NCBI GenBank assembly: GCA_963575745.1 | Contig: CAUYUJ010000336.1 | Location: 1,328,747-1,392,746, forward strand | DNA length: 64,000 bases | Source: Prorocentrum cordatum | Taxonomy: Eukaryota; Sar; Dinophyceae; Prorocentrales; Prorocentraceae | Direction of reading: 5' to 3' | Shown here: in pieces, positions 21,105-31,590 of the stretch | How positions within the stretch are numbered: position 1 is the stretch's first letter | How the letters are laid out: each line of letters opens with the position of its first letter | Position numbers and translations under genes: made by a program | The notes under the pieces: model-generated | Told to the model about the DNA's origin: nothing | Databases searched by the model: none | Seen by the model: only the letters and a program-made list of their open reading frames with translations

Positions 21105-21590
21105 ATTCGCGTCACCGAGGCCACGATCCCTAGTAAGTTACACCATATTCGCGTCCCCGAGGCCATAAACCTTGTAAATTACTCATATTCGCGTCCACGA
21201 AACCATAACCCCTAGTAAATTACACGAGTGTCCCGTCCCCGAGGCCATAAACCCTTGTACATTTCGCCATGCTTGCGTCCCCGACACCATGCAATTCCGT
21301 AAAATATGCCATATTTGCCTCCCCGAGGCCATAAGCCCTAGTAAGTTATGCAATGTTTGCGTCCCCGACGCCATCAACTTTCATAAATCACAAAGACTTG
21401 CACCCCGAGGCCGCAAAACCTTGTAAATTGCACAAGATTCGCGTCCTCGAGGCCATAAACCCTTGTAAATTGCTCAGTATTCGCTTCCCCGAGGCCATCT
21501 ACCTTTGCAAATGATTCAACATGTGCGCCCCCGAGGCAATCAACTATCGTAAATTACTCAATAGTTGCGTCCTCGAGGCCAGTCCTTCAG
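21105..21590 (-). repeat. 42-bp minisatellite, ~11 units
   Basis: The unit is CATATTCGCGTCCCCGAGGC followed by CATAAACCCTTGTAAATTACTC, with starts every 42 bp (21183, 21225, 21267, 21309, 21351). Because 42 is 14 codons, the minus strand reads a 14-residue repeat of the form MASGT....NLLGL without a stop over several units. Translation is not supported otherwise. Confidence 0.9.
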
Positions 21591-22009
21591 GTTTGCAGTG
21601 CAAACCGTACAATAAGATGCTGGCCCTCGCGTGAAGTCCCGACATTGCTTCACGTCAACGTCCAACCATCCCAACACAACTCTGCAAGTCCCATTCTAAG
21701 AAAGGGGGGCCGGCGGCAGGGGGCGAAACCGTTACGGGTAAAGAACGAAAAATAATGAACGAAACCGTGGTTCCCCAAGTCGAGCCATGAAATCCAAAAG
21801 GACGACACTAAAGTCCGAAGGAACACGAAAGGGGCTCACCAACAAGAAAGCAACAGAACGCATACCACATCGAAAGGTTTGCTAGGGACTGGTTCCTGAG
21901 AAACGAGCGCAACCCTTCTGAAGCCCTCCCAGAACTCTCCGAACAAAAACCCTTCTGACGCCCCTCCCGGAACTCGTCTTAGGGGGGAGCCAGACCCTAG
22001 CGAACCCCA
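21591..22009. other. spacer, low coding signal
   Basis: Lower GC than its surroundings, with purine-rich CGAAA.GGGG patches. A run near 21900-21975 repeats CTTCTGA.GCCCTCCC.GAACTC twice. No gene is supported. Confidence 0.4.
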
Positions 22010-22145
22010 GACTTTGTGAGGGTAATTACGATGCCCAACTGCAATATTGTCCGACACCGACAGCAGCTGCTGTTGGGCAAGGGTCTCCTGTCTCAAATAG
22101 ACGACCGCGGCGGCACTGACGCCGAGTCCTGTTCAGAATGAGCAC
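22010..22145 (+). repeat. dispersed repeat R3, copy 1
   Basis: It shares ATGCCCAAC, TTGTCC.A.ACC, GCTGTTGGGCA, CTGTCTC.AAT.GA, GACCGCGGCGGC and GAGTCCTG.TCA.AATGA.CA with 42285-42400. The unit contains an internal inverted repeat, TGCCCAAC...GTTGGGCA. Confidence 0.7.
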
Positions 22146-22990
22146 GGCATGATGTCAGTCTTCGTGCCAACTCTGTCCGTGACAATGTCGATCGAAGGTA
22201 CTCATATTCTCAAGAACTCCCCCGGGGTGCGTGCTGACCAGGATTTCGAGGCGAATCCAGTCGCGGCGACGATGGCCTCCTAGGAGGTCCAACAAGGCGA
22301 CAACGAGGGAATGGTAGCGGTACGCGTACAATGCGGACGAGGCCGCAGGAACCCTCACAAGAAACCCAGCCCTGAAAACCCGCGCACGAGATGCACACGG
22401 GAGGGAACGCAGAGCACCCTGAACGCAGCAGCGGGAAGTCACCGCGCAGCGCGCGGAGCGAAGAAACCCAGGGTACCCTGACGATAAGCATTGAGCAAAG
22501 CAGTTGGCTTCTTGATGCGCGTCTCCAACCTGTACCTTTTTCCTCCTCCGAGGCCTGGCCCAGAAGGGCTCCTCGGCCCCGGAGCTCTCCAGGCTCGCGA
22601 GCCTCTCCAGCTGCAGGCGTGCCCTGCGGAGCCCGGCGTCCTCGGCGCCGATCTGCGGGCACGCGGGCGCGCCCCCTCTCGTCTCGGCAGTTCGACGCAT
22701 TCCCCCCTCTTTTTGGGGGCAGGAGAGCCCAGAATGGATTCGACAAGTCGGATCGGCGATCGAAATGAATCGGATCGGCGGAAATCTGCAGCCAAGTCGA
22801 GAGAAGTCGAATCGGCGGAAACCGGCAGGCTAGTAAGGCCTCCATTGAGACAACGAAATCTAAATCGGAATCCGAAGTCGAATCGGGTCGAATTGTAATT
22901 TAAATCGATCGAATGAGCCCTGGCTTGGGGTCCCAAAAACGTGAGGTGACAGACCACGCGGTGACCTCGAAATCCCAAACCGCGCGGTCT
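22146..22990 (-). other. possible coding remnant, unassigned
   Basis: A minus frame (22700-22155) contains a helical charged segment (LRRARLQLERLASLES) followed by RRRKKVQVGDAHQEA. I recognise no family, and overlapping frames are open on both strands. 22720-22890 has AATCGGA/GTCGAATCGG short repeats. Confidence 0.25.
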
Positions 22991-23395
22991 GCGCTGTCTT
23001 GGGACCCAGGAGGCCCCAGTCGCTTGAGACGTCCTCGGAGAACGGTCTGAGTCCCAAGACCGTCATGACCCCGAATCGCCACCGACTCACCGCGCGGTGT
23101 AGTCACCACACCGTTTGGGGGCCCCCGACCTAGGAGGTCCCGACGGTGCAGATCCCCAGAGAGCTCTGCCAAAGGACTCTCGGGAGGCCTCTCGTGGGCC
23201 CTTGGAGGGTGCGTCCCACCAAAACCTGGAGGCTCCTAAATTCTACACCCAGGTCGGGGCAAGGAAGCAGCAGGCACGGCGCGGTAACATAGTATGCCGC
23301 TGAGAAAGAACTACATCCGACCTCCGACCTGAGTCACGCTGGCGCTTCGCCGACCGAGCCCGAATTATCCTGACGAAGGACCCAAAACTATGCAC
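22991..23395. other. spacer
   Basis: No gene is supported. It contains two GGTGACCTC/CGGTCTG-like echoes only. Confidence 0.35.
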
Positions 23396-24700
23396 TTTTG
23401 AATGCCGCAATTCTGAGCCCCGCCTTCGGTGGAGCTCCCTGTGGGTCCACGATACGCGTGAATGGTGTGCCGAATGAGTGCGGTGGCGCCATGTGAACTT
23501 TGCCAATGGGGCCTGCGGTGGAGCTCCGTGGTGCCACCAAACGTTTGAGGGGTATGCCGAAATGAGTTCGGTGGCGCCGTGCGAACCCTCCCACTGGGGC
23601 CTGCGGTGGAGCCCCGTGTGGGCCCACGAAACGCGTGAGGGGTGCGCCAACATGGGGCGGGGCCGCCATGCGAACGTTGCCACTAGGGCCTGCGGTAGAG
23701 CTCCCTATGGGGCCACGATGCGTGTGAGAGGTGCGCCAACATGTGGCGGGGCCGCCATGCGAACTTTGCCACTGGGGCCTTCGGTAGAGCACCCTGTCCA
23801 CGAAACGTGTGAAAGGTGCGCCGAAATGGGCCCGTGGCGCCATGCGAACTTTACAACTGGGGCCCTCGGTGAAACTCCCTGTGGGAACACGAAGCGTGAG
23901 AGGGGTGCAGCGGAATCGGGCGGGGCCGCCATGCGAACTTTGCCACTGGGGCCTGCGGTGGAGCTCCCTATGGGGCCACGATGTGTGTGAGAGGTGCGCC
24001 AACATGTGGCGGGGCCGCCATGCGAACTTTGACACTGGGGCCTGCGGTGGAGCTCCCCATGGGGCCACGCAACGTGTGAGGGTGCGCCGAAATGGGCGGG
24101 GGAACGTTGTCACTGGGGCCTTCGGTGGAGCTCCCTAGGGGTCCACAAAGCGTGTGAGGGGTGCGCGACATGGGGCGGAACCTCCATGCGAACTTTGCCA
24201 CTGGCGCCTGCGGTGGAGCTCCCTATATGGCCACGAAACGTGTGAGGGGTGCGCCGAAGTGGAGCGGTGGCGCCATGCGAACTTTGCCACTGCGGTCTGC
24301 GGTGGCTCACCATGGTGCCACCAAACGTTTGAGGGGTATGCCGAAATGAGTTCGGTGGCGCCATGCGAACCCTCCCACTGGGGCCTGCGGTGGAGCTCCC
24401 CATGGGGCCACGAAGCGTGTGAGAGGTGCGCCAAAGTGGGGAGAGGCCGCCATGCGAACTTTGCCACTGAGGCCTTCGGTGGAGCTCCCTATGGGGCCAC
24501 GAAACATCTGAGGAGTGCTCCGAAATGGGGCGGGGCCGCCATGCGAACTTTGCCACTGGGGCCTTCGGTGGAGCTCCCTATGGGGCCACGAAGCGTGTGA
24601 CGGGTGCGCGACATGGGGCGGGGCCGCCATACGAACTTTGCCACCGGGGATTGGTGGAGCTCCTCATGGGGCCACGAAGCGTGTGAGGGGTGTGCCGAAA
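23396..24700. repeat. ~88-bp tandem array, ~14-15 units
   Basis: The unit includes GCCGCCATGCGAACTTTGCC, ACTGGGGCCTTCGGTGGAGC, TCCCTATGGGGCCACGAAGC and GTGTGAGGGGTGCGCCGAAATGGGGCGGG. Start points recur every 84-91 bp (about 23487, 23578, 23668, 23756, 23841 and so on). Length variation breaks frame between units, so the many frames here are artefacts. Confidence 0.9.
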
Positions 24701-25613
24701 CAGATACATGCGGAGGTCAGAGGCAAGGGAGGGAGGAGGGAGAGGGAGGAGGGAGAGGGAGGAGCGGGAGGAAGAGTGAGAACATAGGGGTTTCTCTTCA
24801 AAACGGGGACCCGACACCACATGATGGTTGGGAAAAACAAAGGGACGGCAACAACTCCTCACCTGGACTGCGACGTTAGATGCCCAAACACTCAAATACC
24901 CCAGGGCCCCGCTTGCAACGGCGCCCCTGCTGCTGCTCCTGCGACCGTGCGCGAGCATCCTCCCATCGACTTCGTTGCCACCGTCTTCGTCGTTATTATC
25001 GTCGCCGCCGCCGTCGGCACCGTCGTTGCCACCGTTGTTGCCATCGTCTTCGTCGTTGTTGTCGTCGTCGCCGTCATCGATCCTCGTGCGCCCCGGCGCC
25101 GCCAATTGCCGCCGATGGCCGCCGAGGGCCTCGGTCGCCGAGAGCCGAGGGACGCCGAGGGGCCGCCGAAGGCCGCAGAGGGCCGCCGAGGGCCTCGTCT
25201 GCCCCGAGGCCGCCGCCGCCCTCCGCGCCGAGGCTGGCGCGGCGCGCCGCCGCCGCCCGCGCACCACTGGGGCCGCGCGCGCCCGCGAGCTGCGGCGGCC
25301 GCCCGCGCAAGGTGATGCCCCGGGCGGCGGCGGCCCCACCACAGCAGGCGGCGCTGGTGCAGGCGGGCGGGGCAGCACGGGGCGCACCTGCGGCGTTGCG
25401 TAGTGGGGTCGCGTTAGAATGGGGGGCCGAGGGAGGTCCACCCTGCGTGCCCTATTTGGGCCCCAGGGGGCGCCTCGCGGGCCCCTGAGGTGCACGCAAG
25501 GCGCGCTTTTCTTCACCCCCCTCTTCACCCCTCCGGTGTCGCCCCCGCAATTGCGCAACGCCCGAGCGCCGCGGCACGGGGCGGCGCTGGGGCAAGCGGC
25601 GGCGGCGCGGGAA
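24701..25613. other. low-complexity GC-rich stretch
   Basis: GGGAGA units at 24725-24775. GTCGTTGCC/GTCGCC trinucleotide-like repeats at 24955-25080. GCCGCCGAGGGCC-type repeats at 25100-25300. No gene is supported. Confidence 0.6.
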
Positions 25614-25971
25614 GTGAGGGGCAACGATAGCTATGTGCGGGCTCCAGGAATGTACACCACCACCACCACCTCCATTCCTCCCTCCCCCTTTCTGCCCCTC
25701 CTCTGCCTCGCCTCTTCTCTCGGGGGGTCAGGGAGGTGGTGGTGGTGTACATGTGTGGGCCCCGTAGACAGGGGGACCCGTCCAGGGGGGGGGGGGATAC
25801 GTCGACCTTGAGTCGGAGATGCACCGCCGATAGATCGGCAATGGGCCCTCGATGGCGACTCCGCACGGTCCTGGGTGGGGTGGGCTCTCGGGCCCCTATC
25901 GGCGATCAGTGGGCGATGGGGGTCGATGCGCCCCCCCCCCTGGGCCCATCCCCCCCTATCGCTGCCCCTGA
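25614..25971. mobile_element. TIR element family R2, copy C (~358 bp) with nested inverted repeat
   Basis: It starts GTGAGGGGCAACGATAG and ends CCCCCCTATCGCTGCCCCTGA, which are complementary apart from a few changes. The core GTCGACCTTGAGTCGGAG then CACCGCCGATAGATCGGC marks the family. Compared with copies A and B it carries an extra segment at about 25650-25760. That segment is itself an inverted repeat (TGTACACCACCACCACCACC and GGTGGTGGTGGTGTACA), consistent with a nested insertion. Confidence 0.65.
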
Positions 25972-26374
25972 GGAGGGCGCCGCGGCACGGTTGGGCACGG
26001 GGCCGCTCCAGGGCCGCGCCGCGGCGGGGGCCGACGCCTAGGAAGAGGGCGCCAGCTCGTGCACCAGCAGCGACGGCCCTTGCTGGGCCCATCCTGGGCC
26101 CAGGGCCTGCGCATGCACAAGCCCTCCCGACCAGGCCAGCAAGGCGATAAGGCAGCGAGCTTTTGCGAGGCAAGGCGGAACGCAGGGTGACAGAACCTGG
26201 ACTCAACGCGAGCCTGGTCGGGATCGATGCAGGTGAAGAACTGGCGCTCCCCAGTCGCCTTCAGCAGCAGGGCGGACGCCGCCGGTAGGGCGATCCTGGG
26301 GAGGGGGCGACGTCGGGTGCCCCATATTATTTTGCGCTCGTGGGCCTCTTACACGGGAGACCCTCTCTCTTGTT
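25972..26374. other. GC-rich spacer
   Basis: No gene is supported. Confidence 0.35.
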
Positions 26375-26403
26375 TTGTTCCTCTCTCTCTCTCTTTCTCA
26401 TTA

Positions 26404-26438
<35 letters not shown>

Positions 26439-26442
26439 GTAT
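26375..26442. repeat. CT then TA microsatellite
   Basis: A CTCTCTCT run followed by ATATATAT. Confidence 0.95.
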
Positions 26443-26744
26443 ATGCCTATACGAACACCCTGCGGGTGATAAGGAGGTTGGTGGGGGAGGGGGACCAGCA
26501 ATGGGCAACAGTGATGATCGTTGCGTTGCCGCTCGCTCTTGGGAGCCTTGGTGTAGAGTTGTTTACGTCATCCTTCGCTCTTGGGCGCCTTGGTATCATT
26601 CTCCCCCGCCCAGGGAACCAACGAAATAATGATGTATTTAGTTCATTCTGCAAGGGCTTAGGGGGGTCATTTGGGCGCGTCTTTTGGACCTCTGGGGGGG
26701 TCTTGGAGGCCCCCTGGGGGGCTCTTTGGGGGCCTCTTGGGTGC
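26443..26744. other. spacer
   Basis: No gene is supported. CGCTCTTGGG.GCCTTGG is repeated at about 26530 and 26577. 26690-26745 begins TTGGGGGCCTCTTGGG-like units. Confidence 0.4.
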
Positions 26745-27030
26745 CTCGATCCACTCGATCGATTTCACTATCGATCTCACTCGATCGATCTCACGATCGA
26801 TCTCACTCGATCGATTTCACTGTCGATCTCACTCTGGATCTCGCCATCGATCCCACTAACGATCTCCCTATCGATATCACTCGATCTCACAATCGATATC
26901 ACTATTCATCGCACTATCGGTCTCATTATCGATCTCACGATCGATCTCACGATCGGTCTCACTATCGATCTCACTATCGATCTCACAATCGATTTCGCCA
27001 TCGGTCTCACTATCATTTTCGCACCAGCGA
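26745..27030 (-). repeat. 12-bp GATCGAT satellite, inverted block
   Basis: CGATCTCACTAT and variants every ~12 bp, the reverse complement of the satellite at 7.1-9.3 kb. Confidence 0.9.
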
Positions 27031-27195
27031 GACACCGGGACACCGGCGGGACACCGGCGGGACACCGGCGGGACACCGCGCGCCACCGCTTGCCGGAGGG
27101 GGAATCATTTGGTCCGGCCGGGGCCCAGCCACAAGCGGGACACCGGCAGGACACCCGCGAGACACCGCGCGCCACCGCTTGCCGGAGGGAGAATT
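27015..27195 (-). repeat. GACACCGGCGG array and flanking module
   Basis: Four GACACCGGCGG units are followed by GACACCGCGCGCCACCGCTT, then GGAATCATTTGGTCCGGCCG. A second copy of the same module lies at about 27130-27190. This is the inverted counterpart of 8270-8430, again directly beside a GATCGAT block. Confidence 0.85.
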
Positions 27196-27359
27196 CGCCG
27201 GCCCAACAGGCCAGAGGCGTGCGAAGATCTCCTGTAACTGGTTAACAATAATTCTAGTTCGCGCGCGCGGGGCGGCACCTGGGGGTCCCTCCCGGCGAAA
27301 AGTACCCCGACCGAAGCCCGGGAACTATTACTCAGAGATGGTTTCCCTCCTGGGTGCGG
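27196..27359. other. short spacer
   Basis: Nothing recognised. Confidence 0.4.
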
Positions 27360-28720
27360 CCTTCCACGCCCCCCGGAGCGCGCCAAGAGGGCCAAAAGAG
27401 GCCCCCAAGACGGTCCATGAGAGCTCCGAATCACCGAACGATCGGCCCAAGGCCCAACACGGCGTCAAGAAGGCCCAAGAGGCCTCCAAGACGTCCCAAG
27501 AGAGCCCCGACCCTTCCCAAGAGAGCCCCAAGAGGCAAAAATGAATGATTTTCCATAGGTTTTTGAAAGTTTTTGGCTTCCTCGCCTTTTCGCGTTTCCG
27601 ACACTCCAAGACGGCCCAAGAGGCCCCCAAGACCACCCCAAGACGGCCCAAGAAGCCCCCAAGAGAGCCCCAAGACCGCCCAGGAGGGCCCCAAGACAGC
27701 CTAAAAGGCGCCCCAGAGGGCCCCAAGAGGGCCCCAAGAGGGGCCCAAGATGGAGACCACGAACCGAAAATCCGAGCCTTCCGCGTCAAAAGGCCTCCAG
27801 GACGCCCCAAGAGGCCCCAAGAGGCCCGAAAGAGACCCCAAAAGGCTCCAAAACGGAGCCCCAAGAGGCAAAACTCAGTGATTTCCATTAGGTTTCTGAA
27901 GGTTTTTGGCTTCCTCGCCTTTTCGCGTTTCCGACACTCCAAGACGGCCCAAGAGGCCCCCAAGAAGCCCCCAAGACCACCCCAAGACGGCCCAAGAGGC
28001 CCCCAAGAGAGTCCCAAGACCGCCCAAGAGAGCTTCAAGACAGCCCAAAAGGCGCCCAAGACGGCCCCAGAGGGCCCCAAGAGGAGCCCAAGATGGAGAC
28101 CACGAACCGAAAATCCGAGCCTTCCGCTCCAAGAGGCATCCAGGACGCCCCAAGAGGCCCCCAAGAGGCCCCAAGAGGCGCCAAGAGGCCCGAAAGACAC
28201 CCCAAAAGGCTACAAAACGGAGCCCCAAGAGGCAAAACTCAGTGATTTCCATTAGGTTTCTGAAGGTTTTTGACTTCCTCGCCTTTTCGCCTTTCCGACG
28301 CTCCAAGACGGCCCAAGAGGCCCCCAAGAGCGCCCCAAGACGGCCCAAGAGGCCCCCAAGAAGCCCCCGAGACGGCCCAAGAGGCACCAAGACGGCCCAA
28401 GAGAGCCCCAAGACGACCCCAAGAGGGGCCCACGAGAGGGACCACGAACCGAAAACTTGAGCTTTGTGCCCCAAGAGGGTGAGACCGCCCAAGAGGCCTC
28501 CGACACGGCCCAAGATGGCCCCAAAGTGGGAACCGGAACGGACATATCGAGCCCTCGGCCCCAAGCGGCGCCCAAAGCCCCAAGATGCTCCCAAATGCTC
28601 CCAAAGAAGCTCCAAGGAACCCCAAAGAGGCTCCAACAGAAATCCAAGAGGCCCCCAGAAACCCCCAACGAGGACCCCCAAAGGCCCCCAAAAACCCAAA
28701 CGCCAGCGAGGGCACAATAC
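27360..28720 (+). repeat. CCAAGAGGCCC array with ~335-365-bp higher order
   Basis: Degenerate 10-12-bp units CCAAGAGGCCC and CCAAGACGGCC surround three copies of a T-rich core (GTGATTTCCATTAGGTTTCT, then GAAGGTTTTTGGCTTCCTCG and CCTTTTCGCGTTTCCGACAC). The core's CTCGCCTTTT falls at 27581, 27914 and 28278, giving a higher-order period near 333-364 bp. Frames across it are artefacts of the repeat. Confidence 0.9.
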
Positions 28721-28744
28721 GGGCCGGCGGAATGAGCGAAGCGC

Positions 28745-28935
28745 TTAAATAATTTGGTCCGGCCGCGCCTCAGCCACAGGAGGCTTTCCTCTCGCCCGCC
28801 CACGCAGCTTCGCCTCGCCCGCACGCACGGCACGCACGAACACAAAACCGAAACCGATTTCCCGATGGGGGGCTCTCCGTTCATCCCGGTAGGGGGGCTC
28901 TCCGCTCCACTTCGATCTCACCCCCATCACCTCCG
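28745..28935 (-). repeat. dispersed repeat R1, copy 3 (inverted)
   Basis: The reverse complement of 8112-8285, from ATTTGGTCCGGCCGCGCCTC to TTCGATCTCACCCCCATCACC, with a small internal duplication of the GGGGGGCTCTCCG segment. Confidence 0.8.
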
Positions 28936-28949
28936 ATATACACGCCGGC

Positions 28950-29145
28950 CCCCTCGTGGGGCCACCAGGCTGTAGGGCAAAGGTTTGCTGCTCCCTGCAC
29001 CAGGTGCAGGCTCCAGTTTCCAATGTGATAGTTCTGCTTCTTGTTGTATTACTATTCCTCGTTGTAGACCGCGCAAGGGGGGGCGCCGAAAATCAGTCTG
29101 GTTAGCATCTCCTGGGAGGGGTCTCCAAATTTCTGGGGGGGTCGA
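28950..29145 (+). repeat. dispersed repeat R6, copy 2
   Basis: The partner of 20780-20965. It abuts the 73-bp array, as copy 1 abuts the microsatellite and 42-bp array. Confidence 0.65.
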
Positions 29146-30005
29146 AATTGACACCCCTCACTCCGATCGGCGGGGTCAGGGTCCAAAAACACATGAACCT
29201 TGCCACATTTCTGAAAGTCGGCGCACCCCTCACGCATATCGGCGGATTCAGGGTCGAACAACCCATGGGATTTGGCATATTTCTGAAGTTCGGCGGCACC
29301 CCTCACCAGAGATCGGCGCAGTCAAAGTGAAAAACCCATGGGATTTGCCACACTTCTGAAATTCGGCGGCACCCCTCACGCAGATCGGCGAGGTCCGGGT
29401 CGGAAAACATATGGGATTTGCTACATTTTTGAAATTCGGCGGCACCCCTTACGCAAATCGGCGGGGTCAGGGTCGAACACACACATGGGAGTTGCCACAT
29501 TTTTGAAATCCAGCGGCACCCCTCACGCAGATCGCAGGGGTCAGGGTCCAAAAACAAATGAGATGCGCCACATTTGTGAAATCCTGCGACACCTCTCACG
29601 CAGATCGGCGGGGTCTGGGTCTAAAAACACATAGGATTTGCTACAATTCAATGACTTGGCGACACCTATCATGCAGATCGGCGGGGCCAGTGTCCAAAAA
29701 TACAAGGGATTTGCCTTATTTCTGAAATTCGGTGGCACCCCTCTTGCAGATTGGCGGGGTCAGGGTCGAAAAACAAATGGGATTCGCCACGTATCTTAAA
29801 ATCCGGCGGCCCCCCCCCGCAGATCGGCGGGGTCAGGGTCCAAAAACGCAGGGGATTTGCCACCTTTTTGAAATCCGGTGGCACTCCTCATGCAGATCGG
29901 CGGGGCCAGGGTCGAAAACCAAATGGGATTTACCACATGCCTTGAAATCCGGTGGCACCCCTCACGCACATTGGTGGTCAGGGTCAACAAAACACGTAGG
30001 AGATG
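29146..30005. repeat. 73-bp minisatellite, 12 units
   Basis: The unit is GGCACCCCTCACGCAGATCG, then GCGGGGTCAGGGTCCAAAAAC, A.ATGGGATTTGCCACATTT and TGAAATCC. Starts fall near 29222, 29296, 29369, 29442, 29515, 29588, 29661 and 29734, so the period is a precise 73 bp. Confidence 0.95.
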
Positions 30006-30169
30006 CAACTGTTCAATATATCGTGGAAAATACTTGTGCTCACCATACTCGAGACAAGTCGAAACACCACACCAAATTCAACAATATCATCAGAATCTCA
30101 TTCTGCCTTGCCGATTACAACTCGTCTTCGCGTGAAACCCCGACGCTGTTTCACGGCAGCGCCACCGTT
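30006..30169. other. lower-GC spacer
   Basis: No gene is supported. Confidence 0.4.
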
Positions 30170-31140
30170 TTGGGACTCTCTTGGGGGCCTCTTGTACCGT
30201 CGTCACCGCCGTGAAGACCGACAAGTCGCAGATGCTAAGAATAGACGTTTTCCTATGCAACATCAATGATTTTGGCCTCTTGGGACCCTCTTGGAAAGCC
30301 TCTACGGGGCCTCTTGGGGCGTCTTCGCGGTCTCTTGGGCACTGTGAGAACCGTCGTGGGCGTCCAAGGGCTAGCTTTGAGCGCTCCGGGGCCGCCATGG
30401 AACGTTTTGGGAGCCTCATGGGGCCCTCTGGCCACGCCTTGGCCGCCCCTCGGGCTGTCTTGGGCCGTGTTGGTAGCCTCTTGGGGCCGTTTTTGGGGCC
30501 TCTTGTACCGTCGTGCGCGCCACGAAGACAGAAAAAACGTATATGCTAAAAACGCGCGTTTTCCTAAGCAATATCAGAGATTTGGGCCGCTTGGGGCTCC
30601 CTTGGGAAGCTTCTTGGGGGGTCGTAGCGGCCTCTTGGGCGCTATGGGAGCCATCTTGGGCATCCAGGGGCGATATGTGAGAGCCCTGGGGCCATCTTGG
30701 ACCGATTTGGGAGCCTCTTGGGGTTCCGTGGACACGTCTTGGCCGCCTCTTGAACACGCTTTGGTCGCGTCTGGGGCTGTCTTGGTCTCTTCTTGGGCCG
30801 TGTTGGGAGCCTCTTGGGCCGTCTTGGGGCCGTCGTGGGGGCCTCTTGTACCCTCGTGCACGCCGTGAAGACCGAAAAGACGCAGATGCTAAAAATGCAT
30901 ATTTTCCTATGAACAAACAAAGATTTGGGCCGCTTGGGGCTCCCTTGGAAAGCAACCTGGGGCGTTGTAGCGGCTTCTTGGGCTCAATGGGAGCCATATT
31001 GAGCGTCCAGGGGCGGGGCCGTCTAGGACCGGTTTGGGAGCCACTTGCGCCTCCCTGGGAACGTCTTGGCCGCCTCTTGGCCCGGACAGGGGGGCTCCCG
31101 GAGCACCGGGGCGGCCATGGGGGGCGCAGGTACCGCCCTG
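30170..31140 (-). repeat. GGGCCTCTTGGG array, minus orientation, ~310-345-bp higher order
   Basis: Units of TCTTGGGGGCC and CTTGGGCCGTC are the reverse complement of the CCAAGA arrays. Three copies of a core (CGTGAAGACCGAAAAGACGC, then AGATGCTAAAAATG, TTTTCCTATG and AGATTTGGGCCGCTTGGGGC) occur at about 30210-30290, 30515-30600 and 30850-30945. Confidence 0.9.
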
Positions 31141-31192
31141 GCGGCCCCGACCCCCTTCCGCGGGCATATATCGATCTATCTAACTATATATA

Positions 31193-31255
<63 letters not shown>

Positions 31256-31345
31256 ATGTATATATATATATATATGTATCGATCTATACATAAATATATA
31301 TACATATATACATATACATATATACATATATGTACGGGGACCCCT
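31141..31345. repeat. TCTA and TA microsatellite
   Basis: About 18 uninterrupted CTAT units at 31190-31255, flanked by TATATA and ATACATAT runs. Confidence 0.98.
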
Positions 31346-31590
31346 CCTGACGCCTCCATGGAGAGACCTCCAGGGGCGCAAACCGCTGGCGACTTGGGAG
31401 AAATGCGCCGGAAGCCATCTCTTCAGAGTCTTGAAATCGTTTCTGGGCCCTGGGGCCGTCAAGCGAGCCCGGCGCGACGCCAATCAGGGGAACACTTCCT
31501 ACTGCTTGGGCGCATTGAATGGGCGTTGGGGTTGCATGGCGATGCTTGGCGTTGCGTGGTGTTGCTTGGCGTTGTTCAATACACATTGGA
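31346..31590. other. spacer
   Basis: No gene is supported. GGCGATGCTTGGCGTTGCGTGG-type short repeats at about 31535-31580. Confidence 0.4.

Noticed and set aside
27545-28884. Long ORFs on both strands over the 27-28.9 kb array
   Set aside because: Repeat artefact; frames change with unit length and have no unique sequence.
29146-30005. Possible CRISPR array at the 73-bp repeats
   Set aside because: Units are contiguous and degenerate along their whole length with no alternation of conserved repeat and unique spacer, and the context is eukaryotic.
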